A stretch of DNA of 64,000 nt from Sipunculus nudus (GCA_026874595.1 CM049318.1:19146241-19210240); one strand, 5' to 3'. Positions 23,744 to 35,570 are shown, counted from the stretch's first letter. Notes: a model not told the origin generated them from the sequence alone. A program made the numbers and translations.

Positions 23744-25579
23744 TACTTACATACCTAGTCCGTTGTTTACCTATTTGGCAATTAGTCACTCTCGATCATG
23801 CCTTTCTTCTCTCGCCGACAAAGCATTTATGAGAAGTTATTGATAAACCAAACAAACACCTTCCTTTTGATGTGTCTATATAGGATACTGGCGCCAGAGT
23901 GTCGTTACACCTGAGTCTGAGGAACGCATTATAAGGCCTTATGAAAATGCAAATATTTTCGTCAATTCTGACAACGCTTCATGGCCTACAGGTTCACTGT
24001 CAATCAACATAAACCAGACTAATCGTTAGCATTTTTTGGGTACTTTCTAATCATACCAAACATGAGCGAGAAATGTTCCGTTTTAACCCAGCACATTGGT
24101 AATCCCCTCGGCATGTTTGTTGAATTGATGACCGCATGAACACAAGCATGGCTCGCAAGGGTTACAGAACGCAGGCAGCTTGCAGGCGATACAGGAAATA
24201 TTCGTGTCCATGGAGACGGTGTTTCAGTTTGGATTGTGAGCTCACATGTATACTATTGTGTTAATTTATCATTCTTAGAATAATATTGGGATCATGGGCC
24301 GTTTACCACAATATGAGTGCAACCTGATGCAAGACCACTGCGATACATTACACGATATCACTTGTATCACGACTCTAGTAGGCTTACCAGCCCAATTTCC
24401 TATTGAGTTGGGTTGTAACGGCTAAAATGGAACACTGTGTTATGTAGAAAGGCTCTGATATCAGTCTAACGCCCGCAAAGGCTGTGGCGCCATCAAATAA
24501 TATACCCTCAGTATGCCTGCACTATAATATTTCCCCTAAAGATAAAAAATACTCATATTTATGTGTGACATTAGTGCATTAATTCTTATCCAAATTGAGT
24601 CATATATAAAAATAAGAGCGGTGGTTACTGGGGTCCGTCAAAATGGAGCAGTCAACAAATTCAAGCAGTTGGGATTCGTCTTCACCAAAATATTTGTGTA
24701 TACTTAAAGGTTTAATTAAATCGGTCATTTACTAAACTGCAACATGTAGGGACCTGCTCTGTTCTTATATCAATAACAGGGATGTTGTTATCTGTATAAT
24801 AGAAAATGTGGAATATCGCTTTTGGGGCCCAGGATCCGGGTTTTACACACTGCCCCATTTCGGGTTTATAGTAAAAGTCGGGAAAATCTCCGAAAACATC
24901 GGAAACCAGGTAATTCTGGAAAAAATAGGAAAAATGATAAAACCTCAGATATGTAATATTTGACTAGTAAACGGTCAAAACAATATGCAATCTGGCTTAT
25001 AAGTTCTATATGTGGCCATATCGATCAAATGCCTACATTTACAGGGGACCCATGGGTCACGGTGCTCAGCTAAACTTTTTAAACTTTTAGCAAATACCAA
25101 ATATTCTTTATTTATATATATGAGCATTTGAATACTAAATATATCAATGCAAGACTTATACTTTGCACTTTTATAGACTACGTAAAAGAAGCAGAAGCCT
25201 CTATTGATAACACTATCAGTAATTCAGCTAAGTGACAGCAATATGTTAACAATACCCACTGGGAAAATATGAAACCCTGTCAAATATAGAATAAGGAAGA
25301 AAGTTGAGATGAGCTGTAGTATAATAATACACGTTTAATTCATTAGCTGAAATAAAATGCTGTGAAAAATTAAAATTTTAAATTTTCAAATGAGCATACT
25401 AAATCTGATAAGTATACAATGTTCTCTGTAATATATGAAAATTGTGGCCTGAAACCATTTAATCATACAATAAGGGAAAAAGGTGATGGACCTACGAGTT
25501 ACGCGAAAGGATATATTTGATAAACAAAAAATGTGTTAATGTAGTTCATAATTCTAAAAACAGTTTACACATCATGGAT
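23744..25579. other. Gene-free stretch
   Basis: Mixed unique-looking DNA. I see no exon with paired splice sites, no paired repeats and no RNA gene. Confidence 0.4.
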
Positions 25580-26120
25580 TGATATATGGATTTCAAACTT
25601 AACTTATATATATGACCCACGACTAAAGCAAGATCTATATTGATTTTTGGGGCATGAGGTCAAAGTAACAGGACAAATTTATATAAAGGATTGTCGATGC
25701 ATTTTAAGCCAAACATTTTAACCCAAACCTTCAATCTTGCACACTTGGCTCATCTGTCAAAAAGGGCAGATTCTTTTTTTTTATTTTGGGATCCCAAGGT
25801 CTTAGTCAAGGTCACAGTGCCCATTCGATCACAAATTAGTTTATGGATGATAACTCCAGTTTGGAATAACATATGGATATCAAACTTTATTCATATAAAG
25901 CACATCACTTAAGCAAATGTCAAGGCCACAGGACCCACGTATTTAAAAGGATTTAAGCCAAACTTTTCATCCCAAACCTTTCATTTTACACATAGCGCTC
26001 ACCTGTCACTAGGGGAGATTCTTTTTATTTTGGGGTCACAAGGTCAAACGTCATGGTCACAGGACCCATCCATTCACAGATAAGTTTATGGACGATAACT
26101 CCAGTTTGGGTAGACAGAGG
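25580..26120. repeat. Core-repeat block, two copies of a roughly 245-bp unit
   Basis: AAGCCAAACWTTT, CCCAAACCTTYAAT, GGTCACAG and GATAACTCCAGTTTGG recur in order, e.g. GATAACTCCAGTTTGG at about 25,849 and 26,093. Both copies contain CAAGGTC/GGTCAC text like the other core-repeat elements here. No TIRs identified. Confidence 0.65.
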
Positions 26121-26808
26121 TGTGACGCCAGATGTCGGTAGAACACCTCCCGGTAAATCATTCACTAATAAATTTTGGTTGGCTGGCCGCTATCAAAGTT
26201 GACCCCTCCAAAAACGATCAATCTGTCCTTGATTGTGAGCTTCCAGCATTTGTGGTTTTTCTCCTTGTTTCTCTTCATAGTCAGCTTTGGATAAATCTTT
26301 CCAGCTTGTTAAGCTCTGTTTGCTATTTCTTTTCCAACGCCGATGTACAGCCGCTCATCTTTATCCCTCTGACTTTGGTTTAGTTTGGTAATTTCTCTTT
26401 ACAGTTCATTCATTTTTGTCTTCTCTTATTTCTTCTCTCTGTCAATCTGCTCTTTACTTTCATTTACAAACTGATCACTGTTTTCTAGTTCCCCGACTCG
26501 AGTTTTTCAGTCTTATTTTTCTCTGCCAAACATTCTACAATTGGAGTTAATATTACTTTTCCAAATCACTTGTGACTCTTTCCGTCCACATATTTGTCCA
26601 TACTCCCAGTATTGCTTTCAGTTCTAATGCCTCCTTGAGTCACTTTCAGTATTTAGTAGGTGTTTTTATTCCGTAACAATAAAAGTTTTGCCGTGAGTTT
26701 CACAAAAAGGTCTTCATTCAACGACCATTACACCGGAAGGGCCGATAAAATGAGGGTTACCGTCTCTTGTGTTGGGGGAATTTACACCTCAGCGAGTTTT
26801 TAATCATA
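26121..26808. other. Gene-free stretch 3' of the GPCR gene
   Basis: T-rich sequence; open frames here show no family signature. It is downstream of the minus-strand GPCR and may include its 3' UTR. Confidence 0.4.
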
Positions 26809-27711
26809 CTAAGCAGGGCCTCCAGGCGTTACTTCATTTTGATTCACACGGAACCTCCTCTTTAATTCTTTGCGGACATTTTTGCTCAGAACGATAAAGA
26901 ATATACCGTTCCAGATACCAGCAGTTAGGCTCCAGAACGTGGCCCAAAAATTCAGCTCGGGGATCACATATTCTGGTATAAGAGAGACATTATATATCAC
27001 ACAAACAGCTACCAAAGCGCGGCTGTTCTTGAAAGATTGCAATATTGGGTTAACGGGCACTGTGACACCTGCCGGTTGAACGCTTGAATGTCGTATTTTT
27101 ATCACTTGCTTACCGACTACAGCAATGATGCTGCAATTAGTAAATGTCATTGTAATTAGCAGCCCGAAGGCAATAGCATAGCCAACTGTATGGGAAGGGC
27201 CATTAATATCAGTGAACCAAGTGATAAACTCAGTTTGGTCATATCGATACTCGAAGCAAAAGATGTATGGAACACATAGTACCGCGCCCACAGTCCAAGG
27301 TATAAAGCATATGATGTTAATCCTTTTGTGAGTGATGAGTGTGTTTTCACGCAGTGGGATTATGATAATTACTGCCTTGGCCACGGCGAGGAATGTAGTA
27401 GATATTAAGGATACTAACGGTGGGTACAATCCGAAGAAAATATGCGCTCGTGCAAGGTGCAGTCCTGGGTCAAGGATCTTGTTCCAGGAGAGATAAGCAC
27501 TTATTCCACTGAAACCTCCTACCAGAAGATCAGCGACAAAAATGGAAGCAAGCAGCGGTGAAGTTTTTAAACCACGGACATCTTCACATATATATATCCC
27601 GAGTAAAGCTATTATGTTAACCACGATAATCCCAAATGTCTCTACTGTAACAACAACGCATTTGAAAGTTCGTAATCTGGTGTCAACAATGTAATCATCC
27701 GTCAGGTTCAT
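26809..27711 (-). CDS. Atypical rhodopsin-class (class A) GPCR, intronless
   Basis: A 300-residue intact frame; the ATG at 27,711 is the first in-frame ATG (the open frame upstream has only GTG at 27,768). Seven hydrophobic segments are visible at about residues 18-42, 51-73, 89-113, 131-152, 175-199, 231-252 and 257-276. An amphipathic basic helix 8 (KNVRKELKRRF) follows. Class A landmarks include Asn32 in TM1, Asp61 in TM2 (VADLLVG), Trp139 in TM4 and Pro246 in TM6. Others are missing: the DRY site reads AKA (111-113), CWxP reads SLIP, NPxxY reads NGIFF, and no Cys precedes TM3. An N-terminal NLT (2-4) could be glycosylated. Such receptors form large lineage-specific families in molluscs, often presumed chemosensory (family knowledge); ligand unknown. 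Confidence 0.8.
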   Translation of the reverse strand: MNLTDDYIVDTRLRTFKCVVVTVETFGIIVVNIIALLGIYICEDVRGLKTSPLLASIFVADLLVGGFSGISAYLSWNKILDPGLHLARAHIFFGLYPPLVSLISTTFLAVAKAVIIIIPLRENTLITHKRINIICFIPWTVGAVLCVPYIFCFEYRYDQTEFITWFTDINGPSHTVGYAIAFGLLITMTFTNCSIIAVVGKQVIKIRHSSVQPAGVTVPVNPILQSFKNSRALVAVCVIYNVSLIPEYVIPELNFWATFWSLTAGIWNGIFFIVLSKNVRKELKRRFRVNQNEVTPGGPA

Positions 27712-28053
27712 TCTGTTGAATTTATAGCGAAAGGTTCCGCAGCAACTCGGCCAATTATTTATAAACACTATAACTTGAATTGCAGTGATTATAAATGAGT
27801 TTCCAATACATGTTGTAAATCAGGCAACAGCTCATTCACAAAACTTACTGCAAGTCATGTTAAGATCGGTAGCTGAAGCCTCCATCGGTCGAAACGTTTG
27901 TCAAAATGTAGACATGGAAGTAGAATTGGTTACTTCACAGGCGAAATTCTAGCTACGCCCTCGGCGGCCTTTCACAGATTTAATGTTAATATGTTAATCG
28001 AATAAATCTCATTGGAGGAAAATGCTGTTGGCGCTTCGGATTCAGAATCACAA

Positions 28054-28092
<39 letters not shown>

Positions 28093-28749
28093 GTGTGTGT
28101 ATCATTGTGGTGTCGGCATCAGCCACACGACTATTCCTGGTATTTTGATCACTCTCACGCTATGTCGAGGCGCTTTCTGTTATAATATACAACCTTGTGA
28201 ATGCAGGTGTTAAGCAACTGATCTCCTTGCCGGTCTCAAGCTCGTGTATCCATTGGATACCTTTCCACATTTCCTTTTTTTGTCCACCAAGGCCGGTAAG
28301 TTCCATGGTAACATCCATTGCCATATTTATAAATATGTGTGTGTGAGTGTGTGTCATTCATAAATCTAAAAACAAATGAGCTAAAAATTAAATTCCAGGA
28401 AAGCTGACCAATATTGATTGAGTGTACCAGTGTTAAGCTAGCAAGCCTTAAGAGATATGAATGAAATGCTACAAAATATACACCACATAGCAAGATATAT
28501 CTAATTATAATTTTTAAAATGATTTTATTTAGAACATCAAAGTTAATTCAAAGGATGGTAAGACTTACAAATTTGGAAATTCATTACAACAGTTGTGCTG
28601 TGTTTTTAAAATTCATGTATTCCATTGAATTCCACCAGACATTGTAGGTGAATACACATGTGTAACATATGCTTCATGGACAGAGTGTTATTGACTTAAT
28701 TACTGTGAGTACTGAACTTTTATTATTAAAATGGAGGCATAAACCGTTT
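27712..28749. other. Gene-free stretch with a TA microsatellite
   Basis: Includes a (TA)n tract at about 28,056-28,090 and a short GTGTGTGAGTGTGTGT tract near 28,338. No promoter motif for the GPCR is clear. Confidence 0.4.
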
Positions 28750-31197
28750 TAAGGTTAGATTTGTTAGATCATATTCTAGTGAAATGTACTTTGAATGTTG
28801 AAACTTTTAAAACAGTTTCAGAAAATATTGTGCTCACAACTCCATGGAAAAGGTACAAACTTAAGTCACAGGTTGTAGTTGAACTTTTAAAAGATAATGA
28901 AATTTTGTATGTGATTTTAAGCATTATGTTCAGTAAGATGTTGATAAGGCTATTCAAATATTTGAATAAGTTGTTACATAGTTTTACTAGTCCCAAATAT
29001 TACCAAAGTAAAAATAGTTTGTCTCAACCAGACGATGGTGGGATGAAGTATATGCTGAAGCAAAGTTGATTAATATGCAGCACTTGATAGATCTTGGATA
29101 TCTTGGATATCTGGAAATATTTTTGATTTGAACAGGTACAAAGTGAAAAGACCTTTGTGATAACAAAAAGAAATCTAGACAAGAGTGCATTGTAAAATGC
29201 TTAACAAACAGTAAAAATATTTTATGATTTATTGGCTGTATTAAAAAGTGTCTCAAGAAAGAGAAGAGTGTTAATCACAATCACGCAGATGATTGGTTTA
29301 ATTATTTCAGAGATTTATTAAATGAAATAAAAATGAAGTTAAAGAAGATTTTTCACATTATGGCTGACACATGCACTTGAAAAATAATTTTTATAGTAAT
29401 TGTGTGTGTCGATCGCTTAACAATGTGATAACAGTACTTGGAATAAGACAAGTAATATATCAAATGCACAGTGGTGAATCCAATTGACCAGATGGACTCC
29501 AGGTGGATATTATTAAATCACTTTTAGAAATAATTCCCCCCTTATTACATACTTAATTTTATCAGATTTTCAAAAAGGGATCATTTCCTGATGAATGAAG
29601 AAAAGCAATAATATTTCCTTTACACAAAAAGGGTTCTCTGAATAACCATGTTAATTATAGAGGGATATCCTAATTAAATGTTACTGGTAAAATTTTTACT
29701 AGAGTTTTGAACAATCCGCTTTCTTAATTTGTTGAGGAAATAAATAGTTTATCCGAGTCACAAGCTGGTCTCAGGAAAAGATATTCTACAATTGACCAGG
29801 CATTTATTTTGTATGCTTTAGTTAAAAAATACTAGGTTAGAAGAAAAGGTAAGTTTTACTGTTTATACATTGACTTTGCAAAAGCATTTGATTGTGTACA
29901 ACATAATTTATTGTGACATGATTTATTAAAACAAAGCATAAATGGTAAAATATGAAATGTTATCAAATCAATGTATTCAAAAATGCAGTCTTGTATATTA
30001 ACTGAGAGTGGACTTACAGACTATTTCTCGTTTTAAGCAGGTACCCGGCAAGGTTGTATGAAAAGTCCTTTATTATTTTTTGTATTTATAAATGGGAATT
30101 GTAACATGTTTAATGAAAGCAATATTCAAGGGATATATGTTAGTGGTAATCTCTCAAACTTGATGACATTTTTTATTTGCATTGATAATATATGGTTAAT
30201 TGTGGAGATACTTTAGGTAGACTTATTTTACAATAGTTTTGTGAAATTAAAGGTTTTACGAAAAGTAGAAAGATGGTATTCAAAGGTAAACAGTTGGAAG
30301 CTGTTCTATACTACAAAGATCTTGGTATTATTTTTCTACAAATCTCACGACACAACAACAGCAGGTTTTACAAACAAACAAATCTGTAAGCATGACTAAA
30401 ACATTTAGCAAAATGTATAAATATGTTGTAACATAATATCTCTTTATCTGTTTGATCATATGGTAGTGCCAATACTTATATATGGATGTGAGTTATTGTG
30501 TATTAAAAATTCAGAAACAGAGAGAGTACAAAACAAATTCTGCAAATATATTTTAAAGTAGGTCGGAAAACTTCAAATGAAGCATTATAGGAGAATGTGG
30601 CAGAATTCCTTGTTTTTAACTTGCTTGTTGCGTTGTATTTAGTATTGGATTAAATGTTTGCTTATGTTATAACATAGTTACCAGAAACAGGTGTTCTATA
30701 TGTTGATGAATTAAGACAAAACTGGTAAATAAAACTGAGTAAAAACATTGTTGTTCCAATCTGGTTTTGGATATGTTTGGATGGCACAGTACACTGGAGA
30801 TGTTAATTATTTATGACAGAAGTTGAAACAAGGATAAAACATATGGCTATTCAAAATTGACATTTTAATTAATATTGAGTTGAGCAGTAAAGTATAATAT
30901 TATGGTACTTTTAAATCCATGCTCACTCTTGAAAAGTGTGTATATTGTATTCCAAATAAAAACAGCCTACAGCACTTGATGACAAAAAAAATACATTGTG
31001 TACATAAGTATGCAGTAATGTTACATGTGTTCATTGCATTGTTTATTAGTAAATATAAGAACTGCTACTTTACATTATATTGTTGTATTTGTTGATTGTT
31101 TATTGAAATTTATATGTATTTTATACATACGATGATGACAAAATAGATACATAGTGCATGTAGGTATGTAGTAAATATTACATGTGTTAATAGCATT

Positions 31198-31325
31198 TGT
31201 TACGGGGTGCACATAAAAGCGGATCGAACTGTCTCGCTAGTGAAGCTTGCTTGTGCGCCACCGACCTGGGATCGAATTCGGGAACGGGCCATGATTTTTC
31301 CCCTCAACAATTTGCATTCGTAACA
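31198..31325 (+). repeat. TRIM 5' LTR (128 bp)
   Basis: TGTTACGGGGTGCACATAAA at the start; ATTCGTAACA at the end. Differs from the 3' LTR by substitutions and indels, so this copy is not recent. Confidence 0.85.
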
Positions 31326-31328
31326 AAA

Positions 31329-31342
31329 TGGGGGCTCGTCCG
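31329..31342 (+). promoter_or_regulatory. Primer-binding site like the tRNA-Pro type
   Basis: TGGGGGCTCGTCCG starts three bases after the 5' LTR. It equals the first 14 bases of the tRNA-Pro primer-binding site (TGGGGGCTCGTCCGGGAT) used by gammaretroviruses (known). The next bases (ACGC) diverge. Confidence 0.75.
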
Positions 31343-31444
31343 ACGCGACGGTTAACTTTGTGGCTCAAGGAATAAGCTCACCAAAGTGTGACTCCTGGGA
31401 TAATTAGTCTTGTTCTGATAGCAGAACGCTCTTAAGAGGGGGTG

Positions 31445-31588
31445 TGTTAGGGGGTGCACATAAAAGCGGATCGAGATGCTTGCTTTGCTAGCGAAGCGGT
31501 TGGTCCGCCGGACTTGTGCGCCACCCACCTGGGTTCGAAACTGGAATCAACCAAGTATTTTTCCCCTCAACAATTTACCTTCGTAACA
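31445..31588 (+). repeat. TRIM 3' LTR (144 bp)
   Basis: TGTTAGGGGGTGCACATAAA at the start; CTTCGTAACA at the end. Sixteen bases longer than the 5' LTR, mostly from an insertion around GCTAGCGAAGCGGTTGGTCC. Confidence 0.85.
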
Positions 31589-31979
31589 CATTATTTATAT
31601 AGAAAATATAAGACTGCTACCTTACATTGTATTGATGTATTTGTGTGACTGAGTATTTATTGAAATGTTTGGAACTTTGGGCCGAGGCCTTTTTCCTGAG
31701 GCTGAATTAACTGATGTTCTGTTCAACGAAATGAAAAATTCAAGAAATAAAAATTCAAACAATTTTAATCATGGCCGAAAGTACCTCCTCTCATGGCTTT
31801 AATGTATAATATATATAAGATTGAGCATTTACTTAGGTTTTGACGGTTATTGATTCAAACAAAACCCTATAAATAAGATTTTAAGTGTATTTTAGTTTTC
31901 ATTTAAAATAAAAAAAAACTATACATGCATTCAAGACAGGTCCAGACACCCCCCCCCCCCCGCTATCAATCAACGACCT

Positions 31980-32510
31980 TTTTAAGACAAATATCCGCGC
32001 CTAATTTTTCCTTCAATGACATCCATAATTTGCATAATTATATTCAGGTAAACCATTTTTCATATGGTTTCATTTGAATCTTTGAGCAAGTCTGGACACA
32101 GTGTTTAGCCACTTATCATGGTTAGTTCTTGAGATATAGGGTAAAGTAGAATTTTCATCAATGGCGGCCCTAATTTGCATATTAAATTTTAAAATAAAAA
32201 CTATACCGTTGCTATGATGGTTCGTATTAATCTTTGGCCATGATAACTTAAGTCTAGACACAAACTTCGAGCAATTATCATGGATAGTTCTTGCTTAAAT
32301 GAAGAAAGTAGAATTTTCATCAAAAATTTAAATTTTAATTTTTTGAATAGGAACTAAACCGTTGCTATAATGGTTTTATATTATTCTTTGACCATGAAAA
32401 CCTAGGTCTAGACACAACGTTCGACCAATTATCATGGTTATTTCTTGAGATATTGGCGAAGGTAGAATTTTCGTCAATGACGGCCATAATTTGCATATTA
32501 CACGAATTGC
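31980..32510. repeat. Core-repeat block, three copies of a 155-160 bp unit
   Basis: AARTCTRGACACA, AATTATCATGGTTAGTTCTTG, GTAGAATTTTCATCAA and CCGTTGCTATRATGGTT recur. The GTCTRGACAC landmark is at about 32,090, 32,252 and 32,406. No coding content. Confidence 0.75.
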
Positions 32511-33221
32511 CCAAGGTCTTCGTGTTGACAACCCACATCAAAAGTATTGACTGATCAGTACCATCACAATTCCATAAAAAAAAAAACTTGTACTGTAGAC
32601 AATTCTTAAATACCCCCTACTGGAAACTGAACTAATAGTATGTTAAGTATGTAGGACACTTGCAGTTAGTGACACTTGCAATTGCATGAAATAATAATAA
32701 TAATAATAATAATATTTTAATTACCCACAATTCGCTAATACCAGTCCTGACTGATTTCACTTTGAAATTCATGTCGATAGGGTCATGCAGTTATATATCT
32801 ATGCCATGGCAATGCGGTGAATAAACTCAAAGTTTTGATTAAACGACAATACGGTGTTATTATTTTTTTTTTCTAGTGTCTGTGACCATACGCATTTTTA
32901 TCACCTCATTGCACATACAAGTGTCACACTTACAAATATTAATAAAAAGATGGATGACAACAAAAATATTATTATAATTATTATTATTATTTCATGCAAT
33001 TGTATGTGTAACTGGCTGCAAGTGTCCTATAAGCTTAACAACAACAACATTAATTTTATTAATAATAATAATGCAGATGATGGTGATAATAATCATGATT
33101 GTCAGGGGTGGATCAAAATCCGGGGGGGGGGGGTTAATCCAGCCCTGCAACCTTTAATGACCCACAATCATCTGGTATTGGCGATATCTCTCATTTAAGA
33201 CTTAAGAATGGACGTGGGTAA
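32511..33221. other. Gene-free stretch with (AAT)n microsatellites
   Basis: AAT/ATT trinucleotide tracts at about 32,691-32,715, 32,968-32,992 and 33,056-33,072. GGGTGGATCAAAATCCG followed by a G11 run (33,107-33,134) resembles the end of a G-tailed MITE. Confidence 0.6.
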
Positions 33222-33877
33222 GGCCCCCATCACACGAGAAGGAGATCCAACGGCGACCCAAGCGACCTAGTAGATCGCCGTTGGTCGTCGACAACATCAG
33301 AAAAACCCTCCAATTAAGTGTGACCGCAAAGCCGCTCTCACCCCGCTATCACGACGTGTAAAAATGCCGCGAAGTAGTTATAGAGCTTCGTCAGAGCACA
33401 GCAGCTGCGCCCTGTAATCCCACTGGGCGCAGCGAAAGCGCACCTCTGACGTCATAATCGCAGCGGAAGTACCGTGCAAAGCGTGTGAAGAGCTCATTAG
33501 GGTGGCCGAGGTCTCGGTAGCATGGTGGTAAGAGCGCCGGTCCAGCGCCGTGGAACGGTAATGTCTTTACTGACCCGTTCACTGGCGATCGACCTGCGCT
33601 GTCAGGAAGCTGGTTCAGCACTGCTGGGACACTGATTGCGATCGATTTCCGATCTGACTGCGCTTTAAATCCACGGCGACCCCGCGGCGGAAATTTTGTC
33701 TATGTTCAAAACTTGTCGCCACTCGTGGCGTTCATGGTGACCATATGACGACCCAAGGCGACACTATCTCGCTCCTTAGAAGCTCAAGAAAACTTAAGGC
33801 CACTCTGGCTGCGCTCTACGGCGATCTGTCACAATTCGGTGATCGCAACGAGATCGCCTTCTCGTCTGACGGGGGTG
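33222..33877. mobile_element. 656-bp PIF/Harbinger-type MITE made of GGCGATC words
   Basis: Left end GGCCCCCATCACACGAGAAG; right end inverted CACCCCCGTCAGACGAGAAG. A 3-bp TAA flanks both sides (33,219-33,221 and 33,878-33,880), a TWA target as in PIF/Harbinger. GGCGACC, GATCGCC, GCGATC and GGCGATC words recur through the body in both orientations. A tRNA-like A-box text (TAGCATGGTGGTAAGAGCGC, from about 33,518) sits inside without a matching B box. Confidence 0.75.
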
Positions 33878-33881
33878 TAAA

Positions 33882-33907
33882 GGGGGGGGGGGGGGGGGGG
33901 GGGGGGG
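33882..33907. repeat. G26 homopolymer
   Basis: Twenty-six consecutive G on the plus strand, directly between the TAA-flanked MITE and the 3' end of the minus-strand SINE. Confidence 0.95.
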
Positions 33908-33908
33908 C

Positions 33909-34240
33909 TCAGATCACTGACTCAGGTTAGCAGGTGGGCCGGAATGCCTTCAGGTGAAATCTGTTGGGCTTTTACACCCGAGACTCATCAGGCCGGAGCT
34001 TATGCCGGCTTCTGTAGCGTGAAGCGACTTATGAGTTAGACTCCTCCTGGATGGGACGTTTATCCATCGCAGGTTACCTTCCCAGTATTAACTGATACCC
34101 ATTTCTACTGCTGGGTGGACAGAGGCAGACTTGCGGGTAGGACCTTGCCTAAGGGTGTTTGCACGATGTGGTCTGACCGGAATTCGAACCCACGACCTCT
34201 CTATCATGAGCCCGGCACCTTAACCATTACACCACCGCCC
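33909..34240 (-). mobile_element. tRNA-derived SINE (minus strand)
   Basis: Read on the minus strand the element starts GGGCGGTGGTGTAATGGTTA. It has an A box (GGTGTAATGGTTAAGG) and a B box GGTTCGAATTCC (34,179-34,190) at tRNA-like spacing. A tRNA-unrelated body of about 250 bp follows with CACCCAGCAGTAGAAATGGG. The B box would drive RNA polymerase III transcription. It is not a tRNA gene, because the head does not close an acceptor stem and runs into the body. Confidence 0.8.
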
Positions 34241-34255
34241 TTATTTAAACCACCG

Positions 34256-34275
34256 CCCCCCCCCCCCCCCCCCCC
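34256..34275. repeat. C20 homopolymer
   Basis: Twenty consecutive C just beyond the SINE head, complementary to the G26 run on the other side of the SINE. Confidence 0.95.
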
Positions 34276-34625
34276 GCCTCGTATACACAATATACAAAAA
34301 ACGATGCTGAGCCAAATTATGCCAGTACAGGGTTGGTTTATAGCGCGTATTATATTTCCCAGATTATTTAAATATAATAGGTCAAACTGCCTCAGATGTA
34401 AACAGGAAAATAGATTTAAAGTTAAGTGAAAAACTGCTGACGTTAAAACATGACACAAGCTGCATAATCTCGTATATACAAAACGCGCCGTATGTGAATT
34501 GCCTTAAATTCAATTCAAATTATCATTTTTTATACTGATTATTGAATAGGAGCCAATATGTTACTTAATTTAAGGCATAGGCATTTCAACAATCCAGTCC
34601 AGTAAATGCTCATTTGTATGTTTAT

Positions 34626-34685
<60 letters not shown>

Positions 34686-35570
34686 ACAGTACGAATAATT
34701 AAACTGCTAATTTATAATATATGTCGCGTAAAAGCCCCAATGCCCCCCCCCCCCCCCGTGTATGGCTGGCCGTATGGCAAGTTGTTGTCGTGTTTCATAT
34801 ATTCTATCTACTCCGGGTAATGCATTATGCCTGAATGATTTGTTGCATTATTCATGACCCGCACAGTGATAATCTGCAGGGGTACCATGAGGACGTGGCA
34901 GGAGGCGCCACAGGATGACACTTAAACGAGTTGTTTGCATGATTACGATTAGGTCATGATTACATAGGTAGCTTTAATTTTAAGCAGTGGGTTTTTAAAG
35001 TTAGGTATCAATTGGTATTTTCATGAATATATAAAAAGGTTTAAACATTACAAAGTCTGTCGGTCTGATTAATGATTTCTATTCCCCCGCGTGTGAGCCC
35101 CCCCCCCCCCCCGCCCCCAATTATTAGGTAATTACTAGATGTGAAGTGTTTCCTCCTGTGGTGGCTAAATCCATGATATGCAGTATTACATTATATGTTA
35201 TATATATCTACACCGTCGCCATATCTCCAACTGTAGAAGTGTTTTCTTTCTATAGAAGGCTACTATATAGTCATTGGGAAAATTATATATTTCAAGGAAT
35301 ATCATAGACTTATTAATAAAGACAGAAATTATTAAAACAAAGGTCATGTGATAATACCTCTAAAGTCTGCATGACATATTATATGCATGACACCTGTTGT
35401 CCCCTCCCTGCATGCAAAAAAAATCCTGCATCCGCGCCAGCAACATAACCGATTACTGCCGGGATTACACCATTATACTGCCTTGTAACTTTTTATTATT
35501 AATATAGATGCGTGTGAGGGAAAATGTATTTTGCCTAGGACATCTTCTGTCTCGCGACTCGCGAAAACAT
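34276..35570. other. Gene-free stretch with TA and C tracts
   Basis: (TA)n at 34,621-34,682, C15 at 34,743-34,757, and C15 at 35,098-35,112. Otherwise AT-rich with no recognised coding sequence. Confidence 0.6.

Larger units (their letters stand above)
31198..31588 (+). mobile_element. TRIM: miniature LTR retrotransposon, 391 bp
   Basis: Two direct LTR-like repeats (31,198-31,325 and 31,445-31,588) each begin TGTTA and end TAACA. Between them are only 119 bp, with a PBS-like site three bases after the first LTR and a purine tract (CTTAAGAGGGGGTG) before the second. The flanks are a 4-bp duplication CATT (31,194-31,197 and 31,589-31,592). The internal region has no coding capacity, so the element would need proteins from an autonomous relative. 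It is inserted in the LINE tail repeat. Confidence 0.85.
28750..31735 (+). pseudogene. Decayed LINE (non-LTR retrotransposon)
   Basis: Many stops and shifts, but RT landmarks appear in order on the plus strand. NYRGIS lies near 29,655, SQAGLRKRYSTIDQAFIL near 29,758-29,812, and YIDFAKAFDCVQHNLL at about 29,863-29,912. GTRQGCMKSPLLF follows near 30,040-30,080. The FADD/YADD site has become IDNIW (about 30,180), which removes catalytic residues. The C-terminal PILIYGCELL (30,470-30,500) and ERVQNKFCKYILK (30,520-30,556) are typical of LINE ORF2 connectors. The 3' tail shows a partial tandem duplication (31,024-31,140 versus 31,170-31,670), ending in the same text as the LINE tail at 16.1 kb. 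A TRIM is inserted in the second tail copy. Clade not assigned. Confidence 0.75.

Noticed and set aside
27712-27768. Longer GPCR start at GTG 27,768
   Set aside because: Not an ATG, and the extra 19 residues add no membrane segment or signal peptide. An upstream coding exon cannot be excluded.
33518-33560. tRNA or SINE head inside the GGCGATC MITE
   Set aside because: Only an A-box-like text; no B box at the right distance and no cloverleaf.
33909-34240. tRNA gene
   Set aside because: A and B boxes are present but the acceptor stem does not close and an unrelated body follows. It is a SINE head.
33745-34458. Gly-rich and Pro-rich ORFs
   Set aside because: They are translations of the G26 and C20 tracts and the SINE.
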